A DNA stretch of 64,000 nucleotides, from the NCBI RefSeq assembly GCF_963259705.1, contig NC_081846.1:88486641-88550640 (forward strand), in the 5' to 3' direction. Numbering within the stretch: position 1 is the first letter of the stretch; every line of letters starts with the position of its first letter. This DNA is from Myotis daubentonii. Taxonomy: Eukaryota; Chordata; Mammalia; Chiroptera; Vespertilionidae. A model generated the notes under the pieces. It had not been told where the DNA came from and made no database searches. It saw only the letters and a list, made by a program, of their open reading frames with translations. The position numbers and the translations under genes are program-made. Below, one piece after another: positions 1 through 10,534 of the stretch.

Positions 1-835
1 TATCTATTTATTTTTGAAGCTTATACATTTGTGACTCATGTAAGAAAACATTGCCTAACCCAATTTCATGACAATCCTATACTATCTTCAGAGTTTTTTA
101 AAATTTTAGCTTTTACATTTAGGTCTATGGTCCATTTAAAATCATTACTTGTGTGTAAAATGTGTGAAAGGAGTCTACTTCACTCTTTTGTATGTGGGTG
201 TCCAATTGTTTCACCACATTTGTTGGAAAAATTACATTTTTTTTCACATTAAACAGTCCTGGTATTTGTGTAAAAAATTGAGTATTAATCAGAAGGTTTG
301 TTTTTGAGTCTCAATTCTATTAAATTGCTCTATATATTTATCCTTATGCAAGTACCACAATGTCTTGATTACTGTAGCTTTGAAATCAAGAAGTGTGAGT
401 CCTGCAGACTTGTTATTTCCCCCCCAAGATTGGCTATTCTGGGTCTCTTGAGTTTCCATATAAATTTTAGAAACAGTTTGCTGCCAGTTTCTGCAAAACA
501 CCTAGCTGGTATTTTGATAGAAATTGCATTGAGTCTGTAGATATATTTGGGGAATATTGCCATCTTAATATTATTGCCTTTTGAACCGTGAACATGAGAT
601 GCTTTTCTCTATACTTAAGCCTTTTAAATTTCTTTCAACAATGTTTTGTTATATTCAATATACATGTCTGCACTTACTTTGAAAAAATTGTTCCTAGGTA
701 TTTTATTCTTTTAGGTGCTATTCCAAATTAAATTGTTTCATGCATTTCACTTTTGGAATTTTTACTGCTAACATATAGAAGTAAAATTGCTTCTTATATA
801 TTAATCTAATATTCCTTAAACCTGCTGAATTTTTT

Positions 836-1050
836 TAAAAATATATATTTTATTGATTTTTTACAGAGAGGAAGGGAGAGGGATAGAGAGTTAGAAGCAT
901 CGATGAGACAGAAACATCGATCAGCTGCCTCCTGCACACCTCCTACTGGGGATGTGCCCGCAACCCAGGTACATGCCCCTGACCGGAATCGAACCTGGGA
1001 CCTTTCAGTCTGCAGGCCGACGCTCTATCCACTGAGCCAAACGGGTCATG
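836..1050 (-). mobile_element. Ves-type tRNA-derived SINE
   Basis: This is a full-length SINE in reverse orientation. Its tRNA-like head is at the right, with antisense A box and B box (GGTTCGATTCC-like on the minus strand), and its AT-rich tail (antisense of AATAAAATATAT) is at the left. The 12-bp direct repeat GCTGAATTTTTT lies at 824-835 and 1051-1062, a target-site duplication made by L1 machinery. It lies inside the old L1. Confidence 0.93.
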
Positions 1051-1405
1051 GCTGAATTTTTTATTAGTTCCAATAGTGTTTCAGTGACCATGTTAGGATT
1101 TTCTATGTATATAATCATGACACCTCTAAAGAACAATAGTTTTACTTCTCCTTTTCCAATTTGGATTAAAACATTTTCTTTTTCTTGCCTAGTTGTTTGG
1201 GCTAAGTCATTCAGTGCAATGTTGGATAGAAGTGGCAACAGTGGATTTTCTTCTCTTTCTCCTGATCTTAGTGGGAAAATATTCAATATTGTTCCATTAA
1301 ATGATGTTAGCTGTGAATTTCACTAGATGCTCTTTATCAGGTTGAGGAAGTTTACTCCTATTCCTACTTTCTTGCATGTTTTCATCATTAACATGTTTTG
1401 AATTA

Positions 1406-1623
1406 GCCCTAGCTGGTTTGGCTCAGTGGATAGAGTGTTGGACTGTGGACTGAAGGGTCCCAGGTTCAATTCCAGTCAAGGGCACATGCCTGGGTTGTGG
1501 GCTTGATCCCCAGTCGGGGGCATGCAGGAGGCATCGGGTCAATGATTCTCTCTCATCATTGATGTTTCTATCTCTCTCTCCCTGTACCTTCCTCTCTGAA
1601 ATCAATAAAAATATATTTAAAAA
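1406..1623 (+). mobile_element. Ves-type tRNA-derived SINE
   Basis: The head GCCCTAGCTGGTTTGGCTC begins at 1406, followed by the tRNA-like A and B boxes, a CT-rich middle and an AATAAAAATATA tail. The 13-bp target-site duplication ATGTTTTGAATTA is at 1393-1405 and 1624-1636. It is inserted in the same old L1 as the copy at 836. Confidence 0.94.
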
Positions 1624-2212
1624 ATGTTTTGAATTATGTCAAGCTCCTTTTTATAACTATTGAGATGATCATGATGTTTTTTGTCTTTTATTTTATTAAT
1701 AACATTTATTATATTGGTTCATTTTTGAATGGTAATAAATTCCACATAATCATTATGTGAAATTATTTTTTTGTGTTGCTGGATTCAGTTTTTTATTATT
1801 TTAAAAATATTTTTATATCTATATTCAAAAATATTAGTCTGTAGTTTTCTTTTCTTGTACTTTTGCTGTCTGGCTTTAGTGTTAGAATAATACTGACCTC
1901 ATAGAATAAGTTGAGAAATATTCTCTGGTCTATATTAGTATTGACTCTTTAAATGTCAGTAGAATTCGTAAATTAAACCACCTGGGCCTGTGCTTTTTCT
2001 TTATGAAGTTTTAAATTTTCTAATCCAATTTCTCTACTTGTCATAGGTGTATTCATATTTTTAAATTTCTGTGTCAGTTTAATTAATTAATTTGTTTCTT
2101 TCTAGTAATTGTCCATGTTATTTATGTTAACTCACTTGTTGGCATACAGTGGTCATGGTATTTCCTTATAATTATTTTTCAGTTCTGTAAAGTTGGTACT
2201 GATGTCCCCCAT

Positions 2213-2328
2213 TTTTTAAAAAATATATTTTATTGGTTTTTTATAGAGAGGAAGGGAGAAGGATAGAGAGTAAGAAACATCGATGAGAGAGAAACATTGA
2301 TCAGCTGCCTCTTGCACACTCCCTACTG
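2213..2328 (-). mobile_element. truncated Ves SINE (tail half only)
   Basis: The antisense tail and middle of a Ves SINE are present, but the element stops at about 2328 where the sequence changes abruptly into L1 antisense. The tRNA-like head is missing and no target duplication is visible, so a deletion or rearrangement removed it. Confidence 0.85.
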
Positions 2329-2960
2329 CAGTGTCTGCACCAGTCTGCACTCCCACCAGCAGTGCCCTAGGGTTCACTTTTCTCTACATCCTCACCAGCA
2401 CTTGTCATTTGTTGATTTGCTGATGGTAGACATTCTGACAGGTGTGAGGTGATAACTCATTGTCATTGTAATTTGCATCTCTCTGGTGATGCATCTCTCT
2501 GGTGATCTGTGACTTTGAGCATTTTTTCATGTCTCTTGGCCATCTGTATGCCTGCTTTGGAGAAATGTGTATTTAGGTACTTTGCCCATTTTTAAATTGG
2601 ATTGTTAGTTTTCCTTTTGTTAAGTTGTATGAGTTCCTTGAAAGGTTTGGCTATTAAGCATTTATTAGATGTATCATTGCCAAATATGTTCTTCTATGCA
2701 GCGGGCTCCCTTTTCATCTTGTCGAAGATTTCTTTTGCTGTTCAGAGCTTTTTATTTTGATGTAGTCCCATTTGTTTATTTTCTCCTTAGTTTCCTTTGC
2801 CCTAGAAGATGTATCCACAAACATATTTCTATGAGAGTTGTCTGAGATTTTGCTGCCTATGGTTTCTTCTAGGATTTTTATGGTTTCAGGACTTATATTT
2901 AAGTCTTTTTGTTTTGTTTTGTTTTGTGATTTTATTCCTTGATTCCAGTTTCTTGTGTTT
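2329..2960 (-). mobile_element. L1 fragment, ORF2 C-terminal region
   Basis: The + strand is the antisense of the L1 ORF2 C-terminal part. It includes the block read as GTGAGGTGATAACTCATTG at about 2446-2464 and the usual downstream blocks through about 2830. The same part of L1 appears in sense orientation at 11740-12280, which confirms the identity. It is less decayed than the L1 at 1-2212 and out of order with it, so it is a separate insertion. There is no open frame. Confidence 0.75.
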
Positions 2961-3660
2961 AAGTAGCTTTTAGTGTAACATTTTAATTCCTTTAATGTTT
3001 CTTTCACTATTTTTTGAATTATGTTATTATTGGGATTACAATTAGTATCTTAAGTTGAAACAATCTTCTTTAGATTATGATTACCTTAATTTCAATAATA
3101 TACATAAACTTTCCTTCAATATGTATTTTTTTCCAACTCATTTTTATATTATTATTGACTGATTTTAATATTTTAGACTTTTCAACACTTTTATAATTAT
3201 TGCATTTTATTGTTGTCTTTTGACTCATATATAGGAAGAAAAGCTACAGACAAAAATACAATTATTTCATATTTCACAATATCTATCTAGTTACCTTTAA
3301 AATCCCCTTTATTTATGGGTGTGTGTGAGTGTGTATGTGAATTCAAGTTATCATCTAGTGTCTCTTCATTTAACCCTAAAAGATGCCTGTTAGTATATAT
3401 ATAGGACTGGTTTACTAGTGCCATTTTCTCAGTTTTTGTTTACCTGGAATGTCTTAACTTCATCTTCATTTTTGAAGGTTCATTTTTTTAATTGTTGATA
3501 CTATTATTGATGTCCTCCATTTCCGCCCTGCCCCCACTTTGCCCTGCCACCCAGCTTGAAGGCGAGGTTTGCTGAATGTGGCATTCTTAGTTCACAGTCT
3601 TACTTTCAACATGTTTAAGACAGACTCCCAATGTGTTTTAGTATCCATCTTTTCCAAAAG
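2961..3660 (-). mobile_element. old L1, 5' region in antisense (low detail)
   Basis: This AT-rich stretch resembles the antisense of the 5' part (ORF1/5' UTR side) of old L1M elements, best at 3420-3480 (TCTGGAA / TTTGAAGG-like blocks) and at 3560-3640. It continues beyond the hAT insertion at 3669-4298 (see 4307-4460). It is strongly decayed and the left part (2961-3380) is barely assignable. Confidence 0.45.
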
Positions 3661-3668
3661 AAGTAAGC

Positions 3669-4298
3669 CAAGCATGTCAAACTTTAAGGGTAACATGGGC
3701 CAAATAAACAAGGTTTAAGTTTATGTGGGCCACAAAAAAACAAAAGCTTCAATTTTCATAGAAACATAGGTTTATTTCGATAGAGACATGCTGGATACAA
3801 AGGGCTGAAATAAATGAGTAATTGTTAACATAAAATAATAGAACATTTTAATAAAAATTAATATTTTTTCTTGAACATTAATTTACCAGACAAGGAATAA
3901 TTGCACAAATTAATAAGTGTAACACAAAATAACCTATTTTTCTTGTTCTCCAAAAGCGAAATATTTCCTGTTGCATACACCAAACAAGTCAGTCCAAGAC
4001 TAATGATGTGCAATTGGCTGCTAAAGTATTTGCAGCTGGTATTAGTGGAGAGAAATGGTGCGCCTACGTGTAAGGTGTGTAAGGTGCGTAAGGAAAATGA
4101 ATGCAACACAATTATAGTAATCAGCTATTAGTGAACACTGAAGTTCGTTATTAATAATTATGTTTAACAGGATATTGTAAAAATTAAGTTACGAAATTTT
4201 TATTAAAATGTTTCTTACATACCGTTATATTGTCTGGGCCACAAAAATATTCGTTGTGGGACACATACGGCCCACAGACCGTGAGTTTGACATGCTTG
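3669..4298. mobile_element. non-autonomous hAT DNA transposon, 630 bp
   Basis: The ends are inverted repeats: CAAGCATGTCAAACT at the left and its reverse complement at the right (4284-4298). They are flanked by the 8-bp sequences AAGTAAGC (3661-3668) and AAGTAAAC (4299-4306), matching at seven of eight positions. Eight-base target duplication is the hAT signature. The element is AT-rich and carries no recognisable transposase. An 83-codon open frame on the minus strand (3858-4109) has no features I recognise. It is inserted into an old L1, whose sequence resumes on the right. Confidence 0.88.
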
Positions 4299-4306
4299 AA
4301 GTAAAC

Positions 4307-4460
4307 TATTCATTTTATTAAAGGGTACTCTAGGCAATGTCAATTTTGGCTTGCTGCTTTCAAGATTTTCCTTCTATAAATTTGACTATAATTTTTATAG
4401 ATATGGATTTTTACATTTTATTCTTCTTAGAGTGTGAGATTCTTAGATGTGTAGATTAAT
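4307..4460 (-). mobile_element. old L1, continuation after the hAT
   Basis: TGCTGCTTTCAAGATTTTC at about 4352-4370 and the following block are the antisense of a conserved 5' part of old L1 elements. They join logically to the L1 stretch ending at 3660 once the hAT element is removed. Confidence 0.55.
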
Positions 4461-4674
4461 ATTTTAAGACACACTTTGGAAGTTTCAGGCCAGCTATGTA
4501 CTCATATACAGCAATCACATAAGAAGCTTATGACCAAAACAAAGGTAGACTAACATTTTGAATCCTCTTCACTTATACACCAACTGGAGCACACTTGCCC
4601 AGTGTAAAGACTAGTAAATTTTTAACCTCCAATCTAGTTAATGGTTTTGCTGGCTGTGTTCACAGCAGCATTCA

Positions 4675-4845
4675 TTTATTTATGTATTTATTTGTTTATT
4701 TTGTCTTTGTATTTATTGATTTGAGGCGGGGGGGGGGGATCTGTTGTTCCACTGATTTATACATCCATTGGTTGTCTCTTGTACATGCCCTGACCAGGAT
4801 GGAACCTGCAACTTTAGCTCTGGCGAGGATACGCTAACCAACAGC
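4675..4845 (-). mobile_element. second type of bat tRNA SINE, degraded
   Basis: This is an antisense tRNA-SINE with a different body from the Ves copies above: a TTTATTGATTTGAG-like tail side, a middle resembling TTATACATCCATTGGTTG, and a head with CCCTGACCAGGAT. The same body occurs in sense orientation at 60653-60830. It contains a G run at 4728-4737. Target duplications were not found. Confidence 0.7.
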
Positions 4846-5420
4846 AGCTTTTAAAGGCTGCTTGTACAACTACAGCTGCGTACTAGATCCCAGATATGGA
4901 AAGTAAGAGTCTGAAGTTCAATTTTTGCCAGTTTTGTTTCCATAATATTAAACATCACACTTTACCTGGATAGGATAAGAGGTTTCTTATCAGTTTATGC
5001 AAGAGTAAATAAAGTTCAAAACAAACTTACTCTTGCTTAAGGAAACATTGTAAAATAACAATTCTTGATATTATATGCCTATTATAATCCATTTCAAGCC
5101 ATAGGAAATTTTATCTTTACATGTCAAAACAAACAAATGTGAACAGATAAAACATCTTAAATTTTATAAAGCTTATGAAGTCTCAAACAGAACTTGAATT
5201 TTCTGTAGATTCTCCTGTCAAATAAAGTTGTTTCCTGTACATTACTCCTCTTGTAAACTGGTCTTCTTTTGTCTTTCATTTAACCTTGATCAGCGACTAG
5301 CCCTGGAGAAGGATTTGGACGGTTTTGCTTTCTCTTCCAGAGACAGGGATCTCTCTCTTCTCTCCCTCGAAAGGACCTGCTCTGGCTGCAGGGGCAGCTT
5401 CTGCAGACAGTGTGAGCTGC
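4846..5420. other. no gene or repeat recognised
   Basis: Unique-looking AT-rich DNA between the SINE and the second hAT element. There is no open frame with recognisable content and no inverted or tandem structure that I could see. Confidence 0.5.
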
Positions 5421-5428
5421 ATCTAGGG

Positions 5429-6161
5429 CAGGGGTGGGCAACCTTTTTGTGAGTGTGTGCCAAAACCAGCAAAATCTCTGACTCAAAATTCTTCTGCGTG
5501 CCAACCCTAATTTTTTGAGAACATGTTACGCCTACTTGATATTTCTTAAGGTGTATGTATGTGAAGAACCTTGAAGAAATAATAAAATTCATTCGAGCGA
5601 CAAAAAAACAGTATATGATGATGAAAAATACATTTATTTTTTAATGTATACATGTACACTGATAGTCCGACAGAAAACTTTATGACTTCGTTTGATATTA
5701 TCAGTGGGACTTTTGCTGCTGCATCACTGATGACAGAGATTTTACATCAGGTTTATATTTCGTGACCTTCAGAGATATGCACGAGCTACTACTTTCATCC
5801 ATCAGGCTACTCCTATTATGAGATTTAACAAAATTCATCACTGAGAACAAAGATTCACAAGCGTATGTGGATAAAACGAAAACACTGGTCGGATCTAGGA
5901 AGGCAGGCAGAGTTAAGGTAGAGGCATAGAAATTGCTCTTCCCCTCTCTTGTCAATCCATGTCTATGGTCTTTAAGGTAACTTGTTATGTAAAATTATTT
6001 ATTTATCTAAGATGCACCTACACTGAATTTATCTGAAAAATAAAAAAGTTGATATTAAGAAAAAAATTGTAAATGGAAGATTATAAGAGAGGGTTTCGAG
6101 TGCCAGCAAAAGTTACTGGCGTGCCATGTTTGGCACGTGTGCCAGGGGTTGCTCACCCCTG
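5429..6161 (-). mobile_element. hAT DNA transposon, internally deleted, 733 bp
   Basis: The left end is CAGGGGTGGGCAACC and the right end is GGTTGCTCACCCCTG, an imperfect terminal inverted repeat. Both sides carry the perfect 8-bp target duplication ATCTAGGG (5421-5428 and 6162-6169). The transposase would be read on the minus strand; only its C-terminal part remains (see 5701-5955). Ends and duplication are well preserved, pointing to insertion younger than the surrounding L1 relics. The bulk of the transposase gene has been lost by internal deletion. Confidence 0.95.
5701..5955 (-). pseudogene. hAT transposase, C-terminal fragment (84 codons)
   Basis: An open frame of 84 codons encodes what looks like the end of a hAT transposase. 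The core CESLFSVMNFVKS (roughly residues 33-45) matches the hAT C-terminal dimerisation region, where a Cys/Ser-Glu plus Phe-Ser-x-Met-Asn stretch is typical, followed by a R-S-S-L-x-D-E segment. The frame ends in its own stop near the left terminal repeat, as expected for the 3' end of a transposase gene. A full transposase is about 600 residues, so over 80 percent is missing, including the catalytic DDE residues and the BED zinc finger. It cannot be active by itself. The first Met is probably not a real start, merely the first in the surviving frame. Confidence 0.85.
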
Positions 6162-6169
6162 ATCTAGGG

Positions 6170-7620
6170 GGTCTTCATATTTAACAAGAGCAAAGCTGGG
6201 AGGGTTTCTGGCAACCCACACAATTCGGAGTAGTCCAAAATTTCTAAAAGGCCATTAACTGTTGTTTCCAAGATTAACCTTATAATCCAATGGATAGTAC
6301 ACTTTGAGATCTTGGGTTAGAAGTGAGGAGGTTAAAAGCCACACACCTTGGGATGGGTCTTCCGCTCCCCTCCGCCAGCATGGCAGGTGCTCTCACCAAT
6401 AAGCGTCCACACAATGGCCTGGGTAGTCTTTCCTGACCTCCACTGAAGCTCTCATTCATTCTCCTGCCTGTTCTATTATAGGCCCCCGTGAGTGAGTTTT
6501 GCATTTTAGATATTGTACTTTTCAACTCCAGAATTTCTATTTAGTGCTCCTTTTTTTTAAAATAATTTCCATATCATTGTCAATATTTAGATTTTCTATT
6601 CAATAACATTAGTAATGTTCTCTATTTTACATAGTTTTCATGCTTTCCCATCTTTATTCATCATTTCTTTTAGTTATTTGAATATGTTTTTAATAACTGC
6701 TTTAAAGTCTCTGTCTGCTCAGTCCACTCTCTGACCTCTCATGAACATTTTCGGTTGAGTCTTTGGGCCTTCTTTTTCCCTGTAGATGCCACATGCTTTC
6801 CTATTTGCATTTCTGATAATATTTTCATTGCTGTTGTTGTGGAACACTGGGTATTTTAGATAATATATGTAGCACTTCTAGTCGGATCCCTGCCTCCTCC
6901 TTATTGTTTTCTTTTCATTTATTGTTGCTGTTTTTTTGTTTAGGGAATTACTTGGATTAATTCTGTATTATCTGTAATTGAAACCACTGTTATCTGCTAC
7001 ATTTTTTTTAAAAAGTTTTTGTTTTTATTTCTTGTTTTTACACTTTGCTTCCTCAGATTCATCCCTAAGTCAGTATATTATAGTTGCCAACCACTGCAGG
7101 CCAAAAGATCCCCTTCAATGCCACGCCAATTTGTCTTTTTGCTTTGCCAAGGAAAACTGTCAAACTGTGTCAGAAGGCAGCCTGTTTACAAGATAGGCAT
7201 AGCTTTCATTTCCTCCACGCGCAGGGCATCACTCTGCCCAGAGCAGAGTGAGTCTTGTACCAAGTTTTCCTGGGCATGTGCATAGCCTTGTGCATAGGCA
7301 AAGACTGAGATCCCCGGGAATATGTCGGAACTTTTGAAGTTCCATATGGCCCTCTTGTTCGCCTCCATTTCCTTTTGTAGTCTTGGCTAGGCTCTCAGTT
7401 GCCACAAGCGAATCAAGTCATAGCCTCAGGCAGCTGTTGGCAAGTGGTTGCTATTGCTTTGATAATAACCTAAGGGTAGAGATTTTTTCCCCCCTAGGAG
7501 GAGTTGAGCTCTACATTGAATTGAAGGCCACAACTCCTGGCAATAGATTTTCCTGGCAGCCAGACGTTCAAGCAACATATTTACTGTGTCTTTAAGATGG
7601 TGCTTTTAAAGGCATTTTAG
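6170..7620 (-). mobile_element. old L1-like 5' region in antisense, diffuse
   Basis: The part at about 6690-6850 (GTCTGCTCAGTCCACTCTC and the following blocks) resembles the antisense of the 5' end of old L1M elements. The flanks to 7620 have the same T-rich character but no block I can match with confidence. No open frame of interest is present. Confidence 0.35.
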
Positions 7621-7979
7621 AAGAGGTCAGTCATATTTGTTTGATACAGCAATGCTGGCTTTTCATGCTACCACATTACTGAGCGGGGGGAGGGGGTGGG
7701 AACAGCCCCAGTGAAAAGGTCACATACCCTGCTGTGTTAAGGAGGGTCAACAGTTTCTCGTAGACAAATACTTTTAACTTTTCTGTAACTTTAGTAAATT
7801 TTGAGTTATGAAATAGTTAATGGTTTTGCTTTTTCAGTTGTTGTTTTTATTGTTTTTTAGTGAGAGCAGTTCACTGAGGTAATCTCTCTGTTATTCTGGT
7901 GATCACTCCTATTTTTGATAGTTAAGCTAAATCCTCATTGTCAAAGCATATTGTCAGTACTTATGTAACTGGACAATCA
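7621..7979. other. no gene or repeat recognised
   Basis: Mixed-composition DNA with a short G-rich run at about 7684-7700. I see no coding or repeat structure. Confidence 0.4.
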
Positions 7980-8449
7980 TTGGGTCAGTGGTGCCTGTCA
8001 CCACTTGAGCCAATTAAGTGAAGACAGGGTTGAATCATATATAAGCATTTATCCCAACATTGCCGGCAGCATGGGAGAGCAGCAGGTCATCCACAAAAAC
8101 TGCTCTGCACCCCACCATAAGCCAGCTGCTTATATTGGGTAGAAGGGCAAGATTACATGGGGAAGTAGCCAAAGGGTGTGCCAAATGGGCAGGTAACAGG
8201 TAAGCAGAGGGCTGGGGATCTTCAAAGGTTAGTGATATACAAGGGCTGGGGGGGGGTCTTCAAAGGGCTGGCGGCTCTGGCTTCTGCAACAGGTTGTTAA
8301 CCTTTCCATGATAACAGGCAGCTCCCTGATGGGGAGGATGGGCTGCACTTCCAGGTGGGCTCCCAGGTCCTATGTGTGTAACTGCCAGCCAGGTTAGAAT
8401 GTGCCTTCTTCAATCAGAACAATATAATAATCACGGTTAACAGAACATG
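7980..8449 (-). mobile_element. probable solo LTR of an endogenous retrovirus
   Basis: Read on the minus strand, this block has an LTR layout: a promoter-like part with a CAATATAAGCAG box (antisense at about 8130-8141), then a polyadenylation-type GGGATAAATGC element (antisense near 8045-8055) and a short U5. The ends could be TG...CA (CA-side at 7980, TG-side at 8449), but no target duplication could be confirmed, so borders are approximate. Family unassigned. Confidence 0.5.
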
Positions 8450-8689
8450 ATTTCTTACAATTGTAGCTGGTTCCTCAACATTCTATTTCTCGCCCTATCA
8501 CTTATTCTACTGTATTCCTTATAATCATGATACCAAAGAATGTACTATTTATAGTATTTGCCTTGCATGGGAAAAATGCATAGTTCATTCACAACCTGTC
8601 TGAATGATGCAATTACAGTCATTTAGGTTGTCTGAAGGTCACTTTTCCATTCTTCAGGAAAGAATCATGAAAAAAACATTCTCTATGTT

Positions 8690-9253
8690 CTTGTATAGAG
8701 ATAAAGCCATCCCTGTGACTTTTGTGCTTAAATATCAATTTAACTGGATATAAGGTCCTTGATTTTTCTTCTCTCTTCTTTAATACCTTAAATATTCTGT
8801 GATATAAAATGTTGCTACCAGAAGTCTCATGGCCTCATGAGTTTCTTTCTCTTATAAGTCATTCGGTGTTTAGTCAAAGGATATTTTCTTTTTGTGTTAT
8901 AATATTTTAGTTTAATATGTCTCAGTTTTGGTTGTTCTGGGTAGATTTTCATAATTATGTGGCATGTGATTTTATTATATAGATTTAAATAATATTTTAA
9001 ACTAGAAAGTTCTTTGAGTTATATTTTTAGCATTTGTTTCATTCATTGCTTCTGTTTTCTTCTTTGGGAACTCCAAATCTGTATATATTGGATTTCACTT
9101 GTTTCTTTTCTATGTCTACTACTTTTTACTGAATATTTTTTGGTCTTCACTTCATTGATTTTAAATTTTATTTTCTCTTTCTATTAAAAATCATGTTTAT
9201 CTTATTTATCTTATATTCTTTTTATTAATCATTTATTTCTAAAATTGTTATAT
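8690..9253 (-). mobile_element. old L1, 5' region in antisense
   Basis: The T-rich + strand contains blocks such as GGGAACTCCAAATCTGTATA at about 9066, which match the antisense of the ORF1/5' side of old L1 elements. It is cut at 9254 by the LTR nest and probably resumes at about 10265. There is no coding potential. Confidence 0.5.
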
Positions 9254-10262
9254 TGGAATTCAGCGAGTCAAACAGAAGACAGTCAGAGGGCCGAATTTGG
9301 AGTCTTTATTGCAAATGCCGACGGCCGCGAAGGGCTTATGCCTCTCCAAACATCACAGCCCCTAATGAGCTTAGGGGATTGCTTATAAAGGCAAACTACA
9401 TCCTGGTTAGAACAAAGAAGGAAGCTGTGCTTAGCAGATACTTTGCAGAGAGCTTGTACCCTTGAGCACAGCATAGCTCAGATAACCAGAAGACACTTGG
9501 CATGGGAGGAACCAAGGAGGGACCAACCCCCATGCTGGCAGAGCGGCTTGGAGGACCAGATAATTAAGAGGGAGAAGTGACTAAACTATAGGCTGATAAG
9601 AATGTACATTAGGTTATTGGCACTGAAAGGGCGAGGGCTATGCCCTCCATCTTACCCCGGATCCTCCATGTTGGGGCAGCCGCCATGTGCTCAGGAAAGT
9701 ACCTTCTTCCCGGAAGCAGGGATTTCTTTAAACTAACCAATGACAATCAAGGGACATGCGCGCCATAGAGACGACCACATCCTGTGTAACAAGACCCGAC
9801 TTGCGCCTGGCCAATCGGCAGGGCCCACAGTCAGCTCCCCTCCCCTCACTCCACCCCCTATTAAAGCCCTGATATTCTCATGAGTGGCATTCTGCTTCCG
9901 GTCACTGCATTGGCCAGGAGGCAGGGTCGAGTTAGCTAGCTCAATACAGGACCCTCTGCTTTTGCATCGGAATGGCTCCCTGGTGTGGTTTTTGGGGATC
10001 TTGAAATCTGGGCATAACAGGCACAGATTCAGATTGCTAGTCTTCCCCCAAAATGTCTTATTTTCCCCATTGAGCAAGCGTGCTTACAGAAGCTAGAAAT
10101 TGCGGAATTACTTCCTGGAATTAACAGAACAAAGGACCATCTGTGTTTAGTGGAAAGTTTTCTTACAAAATGGAGGTTATGGCAGCAAGATGGAGTGCCT
10201 GTGGTTCAGATGGAGGGTGAGGGACAGGATGGAGTCAGTCCTTTCAAGGCCCATTGTTCAAA
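9254..10262 (-). mobile_element. ERV LTR on minus strand, split by a second LTR
   Basis: On the minus strand the LTR begins near 10262, runs to 10025, is interrupted by the + strand LTR at 9624-10019, and resumes from 9618 to 9254. Its 3' part contains a TATA-like TTTATAAGCAA (antisense near 9376-9390), a canonical AATAAA (antisense, near 9308) and a short U5 ending in CA at 9254. The 5' part is rich in ACTCCATCTTG-like motifs. No gag, pol or env sequence is attached, so it is a solo LTR. The outer target duplication was not resolved. Confidence 0.75.
9624..10019 (+). mobile_element. solo ERV LTR inserted in another LTR
   Basis: The LTR starts TGAAAGGGCGAG and ends GGCATAACA, giving TG...CA ends. 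It is flanked by the perfect 5-bp target duplication GGCAC (9619-9623 and 10020-10024). Inside are CCAAT-like elements (ACCAATGACA near 9738, CCAATCGG near 9812), a TATTAAAG promoter-like box near 9859 and a CAATACAGGACC polyadenylation region near 9942. The U5 has the CTCCCTGGTGTGG-like ending usual for gammaretrovirus-like (ERV1) LTRs. A clearly related copy lies inverted at 46112-46539. No internal viral genes are present. Confidence 0.88.
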
Positions 10263-10264
10263 AT

Positions 10265-10469
10265 GATGTTTTTCTTTTTTTAATAACTTTCCTGAAATCT
10301 ATCATCTCTCTTTTTAAACCATTCTTTACTTAATCACTGAATTTTCTAATTGTAATTTATGCTGCCTTTACTTAATTTCTCTTGGTTAATTTTGTGGGTA
10401 CATCTTTCTGGCGGTATTTTTTTCTTATATGAACATTTCCTAAACCATTGTATATATTCTTTTTAAAAG

Positions 10470-10470
<1 letters not shown>
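10265..10470 (-). mobile_element. probable old L1 continuation
   Basis: T-rich DNA to the right of the LTR nest with the same character as 8690-9253. The assignment rests mainly on position and composition. Confidence 0.35.

Positions 10471-10472
<2 letters not shown>

Positions 10473-10530
<58 letters not shown>
10473..10530 (+). repeat. (GA)n microsatellite
   Basis: About 29 uninterrupted GA dinucleotides. Confidence 0.97.

Positions 10531-10534
<4 letters not shown>

Larger units (their letters stand above)
1..2212 (-). mobile_element. old L1 LINE, ORF2 remnant (interrupted)
   Basis: The + strand reads as the antisense of mammalian L1 ORF2, running from the C-terminal part at the left toward the reverse-transcriptase region at the right. 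Recognisable stretches are the antisense around 120-230, 330-560 (the region with the ACTGTAGCTTTGA-like block), 690-720, 1060-1370 and 1640-2200. All frames are full of stops, so it is dead. Two Ves SINEs (836-1050 and 1406-1623) are inserted with clear target duplications and a third begins at 2213. The order of the blocks matches a normal L1, so I read this as one element split by SINEs. The subfamily cannot be given from inspection. Confidence 0.7.

Noticed and set aside
1408..1480. tRNA gene (A and B boxes present)
   Set aside because: The tRNA-like head belongs to a Ves SINE with tail and target duplication. The same applies at 16799, 22037, 31824 and 60653.
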